Positions 8,101 to 14,850 are shown, numbered from the stretch's first letter. The stretch: 17,710 nt of DNA from Candidatus Heimdallarchaeota archaeon LC_2 (GCA_001940725.1 MDVR01000021.1:1-17710); one strand, 5' to 3'. Program-made: numbers and translations. Notes: generated by a model from the letters alone, not told the origin.

Positions 8101-8778
8101 ATGGAAATGTAGGCAAGACCTCTTTAAAACGGAGTTATTTAGGTCTTGATTTCATTGATAATTACCAAATGACAATTGGAGTAGATGTATCAAGCAAAAA
8201 ATTAGGAAAAAATATCCTCCAAATATGGGATCTTGGTGGTCAACGTGGTTTTCAACAAATCTTTGGAGATTATTTTGCAAAAACAGAAGGAGCAGTTGTT
8301 GTTTTTGATATTACAAATCCTAAATCTTTCGAAAATGTAAACAAGTGGATTGAGATGATTACCATAGAAAAAATACAAATGATACCCACAGTATTAGTTG
8401 GAAATAAATCTGATTTGAGAAACAGAGGATTATTTGAAATTTCATATCTTCAAGGTTTGGATTTTGCTAAAGAATTATCAAACAATTCAATATTTGAAAT
8501 ACCATATATCGAAGCATCAGCATTAACAGGTTTAAACGTTTCCCATATTTTTGAATCCTTAGTGACAACAATCATAACAATTTCGAATGCTATGTAAATT
8601 GACTACAACAATCTCGAGGCAATAAAAAATGGTTTATCGCTTAATTGCTTGCACCTAGTAGTGTTATCTTTTTTCATTTGATTTTCAAAGATTTATTAGT
8701 TATATTAAAAAAAAACTTTCGAAGCAGGATTCAAATCATAAATCGATAAGATAATTGGCCATATTCAATAAATCAGAA

Positions 8779-10191
8779 TTATTTTTTAAAATTTAATACA
8801 ACTGAGAAAATAAAATCAAATAATTGAATCAGAGTTTGATTATTAAGAGTATCAATAAAGTAAGGTTTTCTCTTTGTCCAAAAGTAAGATGAAAATGCAG
8901 CTTCATAACCTTCAAAATTTTCATTTTCTAATAGGATTACGGACCAATCAAACATATCTAAAGTACTTTCAATTTCTGGTTTGTTTTTCTCAACTTCAGT
9001 AATATCTAATACTATCCCCTTAATTGAGTTATTTGGTAATGCATCCTCCAAAATTGTTGAACCGACAGAGATTTGAATGCCTTCACTATATAATCTTGTA
9101 TTCCCTCGGTCTGTGGAAACAATAATCTGATCCGATCCTTTATAATTTCGAGTAGCAGTTTCAAATATTTGGGAAATCACTTTTTGAAAAAAATGGACCA
9201 GTTGCGTGTTTGTCGAATATACTTCAATGTATAGTGGTGTTTTTGATTGATTCATAGAAAAATAGAACCCTTGAGCTATATCTCCTATCAATGTCTCGAT
9301 TGGTGTAAAATGAATATCAACAATTTGCATCGTCCGTACTGCCCCATTATGATCAATATCTACAATTACGACATGATCTCCGTGATTAAGGCTTTTTTTT
9401 ACTAAACCCGAACCTGCAACTGGAATTCCAAGGGCATTTTTGTTGCTTGTGGGTAAATTTATTTCATACCAAACTGTTTCTACACAACGGTCACAATGAA
9501 GTTGGACTTTCATCAGTTTAGTATGAAATAAATGGACCAGTTGCGTGTTTGTCGAATATACTTCAATGTATAGTGGTGTTTTTGATTGATTCATAGAAAA
9601 ATAGAACCCTTGAGCTATATCTCCTATCAATGTCTCGATTGGTGTAAAATGAATATCAACAATTTGCATCGTCCGTACTGCCCCATTATGATCAATATCT
9701 ACAATTACGACATGATCTCCGTGATTAAGGCTTTTTTTTACTAAACCCGAACCTGCAACTGGAATTCCAAGGGCATTTTTGTTGCTTGTGGGTAAATTTA
9801 TTTCATACCAAACTGTTTCTACACAACGGTCACAATGAAGTTGGACTTTCATCAGTTTAGTATGAAATAAATGGACCAGTTGCGTGTTTGTCGAATATAC
9901 TTCAATGTATAGTGGTGTTTTTGATTGATTCATAGAAAAATAGAACCCTTGAGCTATATCTCCTATCAATGTCTCGATTGGTGTAAAATGAATATCAACA
10001 ATTTGCATCGTCCGTACTGCCCCATTATGATCAATATCTACAATTACGACATGATCTCCGTGATTAAGGCTTTTTTTTACTAAACCCGAACCTGCAACTG
10101 GAATTCCAAGGGCATTTTTGTTGCTTGTGGGTAAATTTATTTCATACCAAACTGTTTCTACACAACGGTCACAATGAAGTTGGACTTTCAT
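8779..10191 (-). CDS. CxxC protein with exactly triplicated 113-residue N-terminal module
   Basis: From the chosen start the protein has 470 residues: three identical 113-residue modules followed by a unique C-terminal part of about 140 residues. Each module begins with MKVQLHCDRCVET, whose CDRC could be half of a metal site, and contains a beta-rich stretch (GDHVVIVDIDHNGAVRTMQI). With one module the protein would be about 244 aa, probably the ancestral form. I do not recognise the family. The ATG at 10191 is preferred over the ATG at 10206, which adds five residues, because it overlaps the stop of the upstream gene remnant as TGATG, a usual sign of translational coupling. Modules 2 and 3 enter through LFHTKL, while the last module exits through the native HFFQKV. 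Whether the tripled protein folds or is made is unknown. Confidence 0.7.
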   Translation of the reverse strand: MKVQLHCDRCVETVWYEINLPTSNKNALGIPVAGSGLVKKSLNHGDHVVIVDIDHNGAVRTMQIVDIHFTPIETLIGDIAQGFYFSMNQSKTPLYIEVYSTNTQLVHLFHTKLMKVQLHCDRCVETVWYEINLPTSNKNALGIPVAGSGLVKKSLNHGDHVVIVDIDHNGAVRTMQIVDIHFTPIETLIGDIAQGFYFSMNQSKTPLYIEVYSTNTQLVHLFHTKLMKVQLHCDRCVETVWYEINLPTSNKNALGIPVAGSGLVKKSLNHGDHVVIVDIDHNGAVRTMQIVDIHFTPIETLIGDIAQGFYFSMNQSKTPLYIEVYSTNTQLVHFFQKVISQIFETATRNYKGSDQIIVSTDRGNTRLYSEGIQISVGSTILEDALPNNSIKGIVLDITEVEKNKPEIESTLDMFDWSVILLENENFEGYEAAFSSYFWTKRKPYFIDTLNNQTLIQLFDFIFSVVLNFKK

Positions 10192-10200
10192 CAGTTTAGT
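9191..10200. repeat. 339-bp perfect tandem repeat, three copies, in frame
   Basis: AATGGACCAG begins copies at 9192, 9531 and 9870, an exact 339-bp (113-codon) period. The copies look identical throughout. The third ends at 10200, where the native sequence continues with GGACATGCC instead of the junction's ATGAAAT. Both junctions (about 9521-9530 and 9860-9869) are the same and contain a few bases found at neither parental border. Because 339 is divisible by 3 the reading frame survives. It is either a very recent amplification or an assembly artefact. Confidence 0.97.
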
Positions 10201-10549
10201 GGACATGCCACAATATAACCACTTTTTTCCATAAAAACCTTGCTATTAAATTCCATTGGAAAGTTATCACAGACTATTGTTCTAAAATATAGGAATGATC
10301 TTTCTGATCTTGAATCTATAATAAATAGTCATTCAATAGGTTCTTTGATTACAAGTAATTCGAACTTTCTAATATCCCATTGTACAATTAATTTCAATAC
10401 TTGGTTTTCTCATATCTTGATTTTTTTTTAATTTGTTCGGGAGATATCCATAAACCTTTCGAAGATCCAATTTTTGGGTTGACCACAGTTTTAAGGAGTG
10501 GATCAAGAGAAAGCTAATATTTCACCAAGATTTCGGCATCACAAAACAT
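10191..10549 (-). pseudogene. broken small gene upstream of the CxxC gene
   Basis: From an ATG at 10549 the frame reads MFCDAEILVKY, a TAG (10516-10514), then 39 codons that look coding (DPLLKTVVNPKIGSSKGLW, then ISPEQIKKKSRY) to a TGA at 10396-10394. At about 10400 a second frame takes over (VLKLIVQWDIRKFELLVIKE), has a TGA at 10331-10329, and continues for 45 codons (SERSFLYFRTIV, then NSKVFMEKSGYIVACPLN) to a final TGA at 10193-10191. That stop overlaps the next ATG as TGATG. The decayed gene of about 119 codons would thus carry two nonsense changes and one frameshift. I do not know the family. The stop-start overlap and the 15-bp gap to the upstream pseudogene argue for a real former operon. 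Confidence 0.5.
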
Positions 10550-10564
10550 ATTGTCGAAATTTTA

Positions 10565-11464
10565 TTACCCGATATTTTGTTTCTTCGTTTTCTCTGTATC
10601 TAATTTTTCAATTATTTCTTCTGGTAAATTACTTATATACTCCAATAATGATTCTGGTGAAAGATTTCTAAATAATCCCCGATCATCCAATTTTTCGACT
10701 TCCTCGGATTTCTCCATTTCTTGTAGGATTTTGTAAATTTGTGCTGCTTTTATTACTTGCACATGAGTTAACAACATGCTTTCTGGATAATAAAGTGCAA
10801 CTATCGTTGAAATTAACGCAAGCAAAATTGCATTCAAGTCTCCTTATAAAACGGCAATGTCAATCTATGATCCATCGATTCCGGTTCCTGAAAAAATATC
10901 AGAACTCAGTTCATAGCTATAAACCGAAAATCGAATGACGCCAGAAATTAACATCATATAACCTGCAACCTTCCAAAACAAGGAGATAGTTGAGGTTCTG
11001 TTCGTTTTTTGTATGAGTTTAGAATTTCTAAAAGAATAAACTAGCATATAACCAGTGATTATTCTTAAAGGCTCACCAATTATAAATTTCAGATTTTCTC
11101 GATCTGACGAAATAATGTCTGTGTAAATAAGTGATTTTAAGATAATTAAAACTAAAATAGTAATAAATCCATAGAGAAACAAATTTCGCTTATTGATTGG
11201 TAACTTATGATGAATGTATTCAGAAGATAACTGGATGATGATTAAATGGACCAATACAAAAATAATGCTTATTAGGATTTCTGAAATAAAAAATGACGAA
11301 TCAAAAGAAACCAATACTTAATCAAACATTGATAAAACGAACAAGAGAGCAAAAATTAGGTAACTATTAGACTTCACAAATAAATAATTTCTAATTTGAA
11401 TGAAGCTAGGAATTAGAAATAATAAACCTGCAAATAATAAAATTAGATCGATCTGAATAATATT
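10565..11464 (-). pseudogene. full-length seven-helix paralogue with three in-frame stop codons
   Basis: One reading frame runs from a TGA at 11467-11465 to the TAA at 10567-10565, about 299 residues, close to the 306 of the intact homologue at 5032. It is broken only by TAA (11320-11318), TAG (10867-10865) and TAA (10848-10846), with no frameshift. Similarity to the intact protein is visible on both sides of each stop: IDLILLFAGLLFLIPS against IERLLVFAGIGLLGLLPI at the start, LIFALLFVLSMFD before the first stop, an ISEILISIIFVLVHLI helix after it, and YYPESMLLTHVQVIKA against YPETLLISKTQILRV at the end. No ATG or TTG remains at the expected start, so the initiation region may also be damaged. 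It was probably the first gene of the operon with 10549-10191 and 10191-8779. It is best read as a fairly young pseudogene. Confidence 0.8.
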
Positions 11465-11651
11465 TCACCAAATTAATTACAAACTATTCTTGATTTTATT
11501 TTTGAGATGATTATTCAAATCAATTGTCCTTGAATGTTGGATGTTATGTAACTTAAGAAAAATAGATTAAGAAAATTAATTAATCATAGTCCTACCATAA
11601 TATATTTCATTTTTTGTAAGTTATTTCGGTTTGTATTACTGTTTTTGACCT

Positions 11652-11660
11652 CTTAAAAAG
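11652..11660 (+). promoter_or_regulatory. candidate TATA box for the Rab-like GTPase gene
   Basis: CTTAAAAAG lies about 64 nt before the TTG start. Transcription about 27 nt downstream would leave a short 5' leader of roughly 35-40 nt, unlike the leaderless genes nearby and consistent with the G-rich site at 11708-11714. The surrounding 11465-11719 gap shows no gene. Confidence 0.35.
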
Positions 11661-11707
11661 TCAAAATTAATATTGTCAACATTAAATCCACAGAATAGAT
11701 CCCTTTT

Positions 11708-11714
11708 GGGGGGG
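11708..11714 (+). promoter_or_regulatory. G-run, possible ribosome binding site for the TTG start
   Basis: Seven consecutive G lie five bases before the TTG at 11720. In a region this AT-rich the run stands out. It could pair, with G-U wobbles, with the pyrimidine-rich 3' end of 16S rRNA. It may also form a small CCC-TTTT-GGG hairpin with the bases just upstream. It supports TTG 11720 as the start. Confidence 0.4.
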
Positions 11715-11719
11715 AACTA

Positions 11720-12238
11720 TTGAAAAACGATGACGAATTAAGAATTAAAATAATCCTATTGGGGAATGGCCATGTTGGTAAAACAAGCCTTGCGACTAGA
11801 TTTGCTAAAAACACGTTTAGTGAAAATTATCAGCCCAGTATAGGGGTTGACTTCATGATGAAATTTGTTGAACATGAAGGAAAAAAGGTCAAAGTATTAA
11901 TTTTTGATACTGCAGGACAAGAATTTATCTCTGCATTAAGAAGACAACATTATGCTGGAGCTTCAGGAGTTGCTGTTGTTTTTGATCTAACTTCCCGTAA
12001 AAGCTTTGAAGATTTGGATGGTTGGATTGAGGAAGTATATGATGAAATTGGAAAAGTAAAAACTATTTTTGTAGGAAATAAAACAGATTTAGTTGATGAG
12101 AGAGTAATCTCAACTGAGGAAGGGAAATCTTATGCCGAGAGAAAAGGTGGAACCTACCTAGAATCCTCTGCAAAATTAGATAAACAGGTTTCTGATATTT
12201 TCATACCGTTTGTAGATGATGCTGTCTCTAAAAGTTAA
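11720..12238 (+). CDS. Rab/Ras-like small GTPase
   Basis: This 172-aa protein carries all five G boxes: G1 GNGHVGKTS (15-23), switch I YQPSIGVDF (about 37-45), G3 DTAGQE (63-68), G4 NKTD (120-123) and G5 SSAK (149-152). DTAGQE and the IGVDF context are Rab/Ras-like rather than Arf-like. Thr35 of Ras, which binds Mg2+ and senses the gamma-phosphate, is replaced by Ser40. There is no C-terminal cysteine for prenylation, as is usual for Asgard GTPases, so membrane contact would need a partner. It should act as a GTP/GDP switch; no GAP, GEF or roadblock gene is adjacent. The TTG start is chosen because the first ATG (11730) is out of frame and stops at once. Confidence 0.93.
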   Translation: MKNDDELRIKIILLGNGHVGKTSLATRFAKNTFSENYQPSIGVDFMMKFVEHEGKKVKVLIFDTAGQEFISALRRQHYAGASGVAVVFDLTSRKSFEDLDGWIEEVYDEIGKVKTIFVGNKTDLVDERVISTEEGKSYAERKGGTYLESSAKLDKQVSDIFIPFVDDAVSKS

Positions 12239-12337
12239 ACTTCATTGAATAAGGAAAATAAATAAATAATAATATTATTTTCATTTAATGAATTGAGGAA
12301 ATAAGAAGTAATGAAAGAGAGATCCAAGTCATGATCA

Positions 12338-12353
12338 GAAAAGCTAACTTTTC
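12338..12353. repeat. terminal palindrome, tnpB 3' side (right end)
   Basis: GAAAAG-CTAA-CTTTTC is a 6-bp stem with a 4-nt loop. The whole 16-mer is the exact reverse complement of the one at 14263-14278. The preceding ATC is shared with the other end in direct orientation. Confidence 0.7.
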
Positions 12354-12440
12354 TTGTATGTTCAGCTAATACTATACCAACGTCACCGTATCCTCCAGCT
12401 GCTACACTGGAATATTATAATATTTGTCTCCTTAAGGAGA
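12338..12440 (-). ncRNA. candidate omega-RNA region at the tnpB 3' end
   Basis: In TnpB elements the guide RNA scaffold usually overlaps the end of tnpB and runs to the right end, with the guide lying just outside. Here this stretch begins with the perfect palindrome TCTCCTTAAGGAGA (12427-12440), which contains the tnpB stop codon. It then has AATATTATAATATT (12410-12423) and a CCAG...CTGG stem (about 12396-12411) before the end hairpin. The placement fits; no sequence family was recognised. Confidence 0.35.
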
Positions 12441-14093
12441 GGGGCGCTTCCTTCCACTTGGTGTATTCAAGCTAGCAGGCTCGACCAAGATGGCTTTTTC
12501 ATACTTTTTAACCATTGTAAGATCATTCTCGATACCATCAATCATATCAAAATTAATATCATTACTTGATTTATGATGGCTCGTTACAACGGACACAGGA
12601 ACAGAAATTGCTAAATTCTTTTTGACTGTATTTGGACTTCTCATTCTCATGCGAGAATGAGCCTTCGGTGTAGTCTTAGTACCTTTTGCTTGATATGGTC
12701 TAAGAAATCGACCTAGTCCAACTTTACTCCAATTGGATTTTGGTGCAAGTTTCCTGTACTTCACAGTACGTTTTGCTATATTCATAGCTCCATTGAAATC
12801 GGCATTGTTGCGTACTCCACATTTAGAGTTTAAACATTTGAAAAACGATTGAGTAGGTCTCTTCCCTTTGATATTACATTTATAACAAAAGATCGATGTC
12901 CAATATTCATCAATTGCAAATAATTTGTTTTTCAAACCAATTTCAGATAGTTTGTGTTCTAGCAATTTGGTAAATCTGAAAAATGTCCAGGAGTTGAGTT
13001 TTTTCCTGTATTGTTTACCTTTACCATTGCCTTTTCTACCTTTCTTACGGATCCCTTTCAATTTACCTATTCCAATTTGTAAATTGAATGTTTGACTTAT
13101 ATCCTCGATATGCGCCACTAATTCTTTTACCAGAATACGATCATATTCCAATGAAACTATCTTTCGTCTGTCCTTAAGCTCTTTTAGCTTCCTTGAAATA
13201 TTACCCCTAGCAATTGAATTATTGATCCGATGATAATATTCTCTCTGTAAACTAGCTATTTGATCTTCCAGTCCTGATAATTCTTTGAATTTATTGTCTG
13301 AATGCCAGGTTTTCCTATGTTGAATACCCGAATCAGTCATCACCACAGTAAATGCAGTCTTATTTATTCCAAGATCAATCCCCATCACTGCCTTTGGTTT
13401 ACCTTTTACATCTTGACTTTCAATCTGTGAATTGATGGAAAAATTGGCATAATGCATTTCATCTCTTTTTGAGAATTTCATTGATAATCTTAGTGAAGCA
13501 ATTTTTCCTTTGGAAATCTGTTCTACGTGATATTTGCTCAGTTTCAGGGGGATTTTCAATCTGTCATGTTTTACTTTCTTTTTTACTCCATTAACAATTG
13601 ACCAGTTGGTATCCATCGAATCTCTTACTGAAAGGACAGCATTATTGAAATTCAAACTAAAACGTCCTCTCGCTCCTCCATTGTATAAAATTGTTCTCGA
13701 TAATGATCCTTGTTCTTTTCTAGGTTTATCAATTGATAATTTTGCATTTTGAATTTTTGATAGTTCTAGATATGATTTGTAAGTGCTAACTGCACTCTCC
13801 CTGCATTCTTGTAACTCATCAGTGGATATTCTAGGATATTTGCTCTTGAGATCATACATTACTTTTATTCTACTTTTAGTGGTCAAAGTTTGTCGATCCA
13901 ACAAACCAGTATCAATTTGGTATTTATTGCGATTTGATAATGTTACGAGGTTATCATGTTCTTTCTTGATTATTCCAAGATATTTTTTAGTGATGTTTGA
14001 ATCTCGCTTTTGCATACGATGGTATCTCAATTGCTGGGATCGAGACATTTTATCCCATTTAATCGGGACTTGTATCGCAAAAGTATGTTTCAA
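12432..14093 (-). CDS. tnpB: TnpB-family RNA-guided nuclease with a rearranged RuvC site
   Basis: This 553-aa protein is longer than typical TnpB (about 380-450). RuvC-I is VMGIDLGINKTAF with Asp240. RuvC-II aligns as IGIGKLKGIRKKGRKGNGKG (340-359), where the usual Glu is Gly343. RuvC-III is NNADFNGAMNIAKR with Asp432. A zinc-ribbon lies between (C403, C406, C420, C425), preceded by LFAIDEYWTS with Glu396. Loss of the RuvC-II Glu combined with a Glu in an 'EYxTS' motif before the zinc-ribbon resembles rearranged active sites reported for some TnpB lineages and eukaryotic Fanzors (from memory; activity not shown). A basic ~110-residue tail after RuvC-III is unusual. The TTG start at 14093 has a 170-nt leader to the element end. 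If Glu396 does not substitute, the protein would be nuclease-dead. Confidence 0.85.
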   Translation of the reverse strand: MKHTFAIQVPIKWDKMSRSQQLRYHRMQKRDSNITKKYLGIIKKEHDNLVTLSNRNKYQIDTGLLDRQTLTTKSRIKVMYDLKSKYPRISTDELQECRESAVSTYKSYLELSKIQNAKLSIDKPRKEQGSLSRTILYNGGARGRFSLNFNNAVLSVRDSMDTNWSIVNGVKKKVKHDRLKIPLKLSKYHVEQISKGKIASLRLSMKFSKRDEMHYANFSINSQIESQDVKGKPKAVMGIDLGINKTAFTVVMTDSGIQHRKTWHSDNKFKELSGLEDQIASLQREYYHRINNSIARGNISRKLKELKDRRKIVSLEYDRILVKELVAHIEDISQTFNLQIGIGKLKGIRKKGRKGNGKGKQYRKKLNSWTFFRFTKLLEHKLSEIGLKNKLFAIDEYWTSIFCYKCNIKGKRPTQSFFKCLNSKCGVRNNADFNGAMNIAKRTVKYRKLAPKSNWSKVGLGRFLRPYQAKGTKTTPKAHSRMRMRSPNTVKKNLAISVPVSVVTSHHKSSNDINFDMIDGIENDLTMVKKYEKAILVEPASLNTPSGRKRPSP

Positions 14094-14228
14094 TTGATAA
14101 AATTAAACACTTATCTATTAAAAACTAATTAGATAGTACATTACAAGTGAAATTTTCCAATTTCCCATAACTCCATATTTATCAATACAAGACACGCAAT
14201 GGGTAATACCCATATTCGCTTAGGAATC

Positions 14229-14257
14229 TTTTTTTCGTTCGACGATCGGAAAAAAAA
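14229..14257 (-). other. T-run/A-run hairpin in the tnpB leader
   Basis: A run of T followed by CG, a 9-nt loop (TTCGACGAT), then CGG and a run of A can form a stem of about 9 bp just inside the left end of the TnpB element. It may be part of the transposon end structure. On either strand it could also act as a weak terminator. Confidence 0.3.
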
Positions 14258-14262
14258 AATCA

Positions 14263-14278
14263 GAAAAGTTAGCTTTTC
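14263..14278. repeat. terminal palindrome, tnpB 5' side (left end)
   Basis: GAAAAG-TTAG-CTTTTC is the exact reverse complement of the 16-mer at 12338-12353. In direct comparison the two differ only in two loop bases (CTAA against TTAG), so both direct-repeat and inverted-repeat readings are possible. Confidence 0.7.
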
Positions 14279-14463
14279 ATACCATGGTTGTAATTTGGGA
14301 TATGGGGATAATATTTATCTTTGAATGTTTATTATAAAAGATCTTAGTGATTATAGATACACTTCAATCCATAGTTAAATGCAAAGTAATTTGATATACT
14401 CTAATATAACTTAAAAGCATCTGATTTAAAAATAATAACGTTGATAATACTAGTGATAATATT

Positions 14464-14706
14464 ATGCCTCGTAACAATTTGAGGAAAATAAAACGTCGAA
14501 CTATTGATCCTGTAAATTCAAAGAAATCATACGGTATACGGGGATTAGATAAAAGACAAGTAAGAAAATCAAGACCTGAGTATGATTTTAAAAATAAAGT
14601 TCGAAAATCAAGAAGAAGAAGAGAGGGAAATGATAAAACAAGAGAAAATTATAATGAATTTCAATCATCTAATGATTACCAAACAAAAAATAATATCTCA
14701 GAATAA
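14464..14706 (+). CDS. small, highly basic hypothetical protein, 80 aa
   Basis: About a third of the residues are Lys or Arg, concentrated in the first 55 (NNLRKIKRRT, KRQVRKSRPEYDFKNKVRKS, RRRREG). The last 25 residues are polar and Asn/Gln-rich. It has no membrane helix, no cysteine and no known motif, and is probably largely disordered. Such proteins often bind RNA, ribosomes or DNA, but this is only inference. The ATG at 14464 follows a TATA-like GATTTAAAAATAA (14422-14434) by about 35 nt. It stands alone between the TnpB element and the MazG-like gene. Confidence 0.6.
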   Translation: MPRNNLRKIKRRTIDPVNSKKSYGIRGLDKRQVRKSRPEYDFKNKVRKSRRRREGNDKTRENYNEFQSSNDYQTKNNISE

Positions 14707-14766
14707 CTTTATAAAATTTTGATTCTAGGATGTAACTGACATATACAATAGATAAAGATTTTAGGT

Positions 14767-14793
14767 CTTTTTATTTAATTTTTTATAATTTTT
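14767..14793 (+). terminator. T-rich terminator after the basic small protein gene
   Basis: Three T-runs within 27 bases (CTTTTTA, AATTTTTTA, AATTTTTAG) follow the 80-aa gene and precede the next promoter. Archaeal intrinsic termination typically uses such T tracts without a hairpin. Confidence 0.35.
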
Positions 14794-14818
14794 AGTCACT
14801 TTTAACCATCTGTATATT

Positions 14819-14829
14819 CTTTAAATACA
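14819..14829 (+). promoter_or_regulatory. TATA box of the MazG-like gene
   Basis: CTTTAAATACA is centred about 27 nt before the ATG at 14851, giving a leaderless transcript. Confidence 0.65.
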
Positions 14830-14850
14830 ATTCAGTGTATAAAATATTCA

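Larger units (their letters stand above)
7519..8597 (+). pseudogene. Ras-like small GTPase gene interrupted in the P-loop by a 508-bp insertion
   Basis: The gene starts with ATG at 7519 and reads 24 codons to FKTIIIGDG, then meets the inserted element and a TAA. After the element the same protein resumes at 8101. Joining 7519-7592 to 8105-8597 (counting the duplicated ATGG once) gives an unbroken 188-aa GTPase: G1 GDGNVGKTS, switch I TIGVD, G3 WDLGGQ, G4 NKSD and G5 EASAL. The length and motif order are those of Ras/Rab/Arf-type GTPases; WDLGGQ is Arf-like. There is no C-terminal cysteine for prenylation. The distal part alone (from an internal ATG at 8169) lacks the phosphate-binding loop and could not be a normal GTPase. 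No other damage is seen, so the insertion is probably recent. Confidence 0.9.
12334..14278 (-). mobile_element. TnpB-only IS200/IS605-type element
   Basis: The element encloses one gene, tnpB, on the minus strand. Near-identical hairpin sequences mark its ends: ATCAGAAAAGCTAACTTTTC at 12334-12353 and ATCAGAAAAGTTAGCTTTTC at 14259-14278. Short imperfect palindromes in the same orientation near both ends are typical of IS200/IS605 elements. No tnpA (Y1 transposase) is present, so it would depend on another element to move, as IS1341-type elements do. The exact cleavage points and target motif cannot be fixed here. It lies 96 bp after the end of the Rab-like GTPase gene. Confidence 0.7.

Noticed and set aside
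8169..8597. Independent 142-aa GTPase-like gene starting at an internal ATG
   Set aside because: The P-loop and first strand lie upstream at 7519-7592 and 8101-8168. This is the distal part of an interrupted gene, not a complete protein.
10240..10431. Plus-strand 63-codon ORF
   Set aside because: The minus strand carries more coding-like frames linked to the downstream gene by a TGATG overlap; the plus-strand ORF looks like its shadow.
10846..10867. Pyrrolysine-type recoding of the TAG stop
   Set aside because: TAA codons also interrupt the same frame, and the neighbouring gene has a TGA and a frameshift. General decay explains all of them; recoding would have to suppress three different stops.
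10865..11314. 149-aa membrane protein and 90-aa protein (10565-10837) as two separate genes
   Set aside because: Both lie in the same frame of one ~300-codon paralogue of the 5032 gene, separated only by stop codons.
13534..14097. Plus-strand ORFs of 72 and 104 codons opposite tnpB
   Set aside because: They are antisense to a well-supported TnpB reading frame and have no features of their own.
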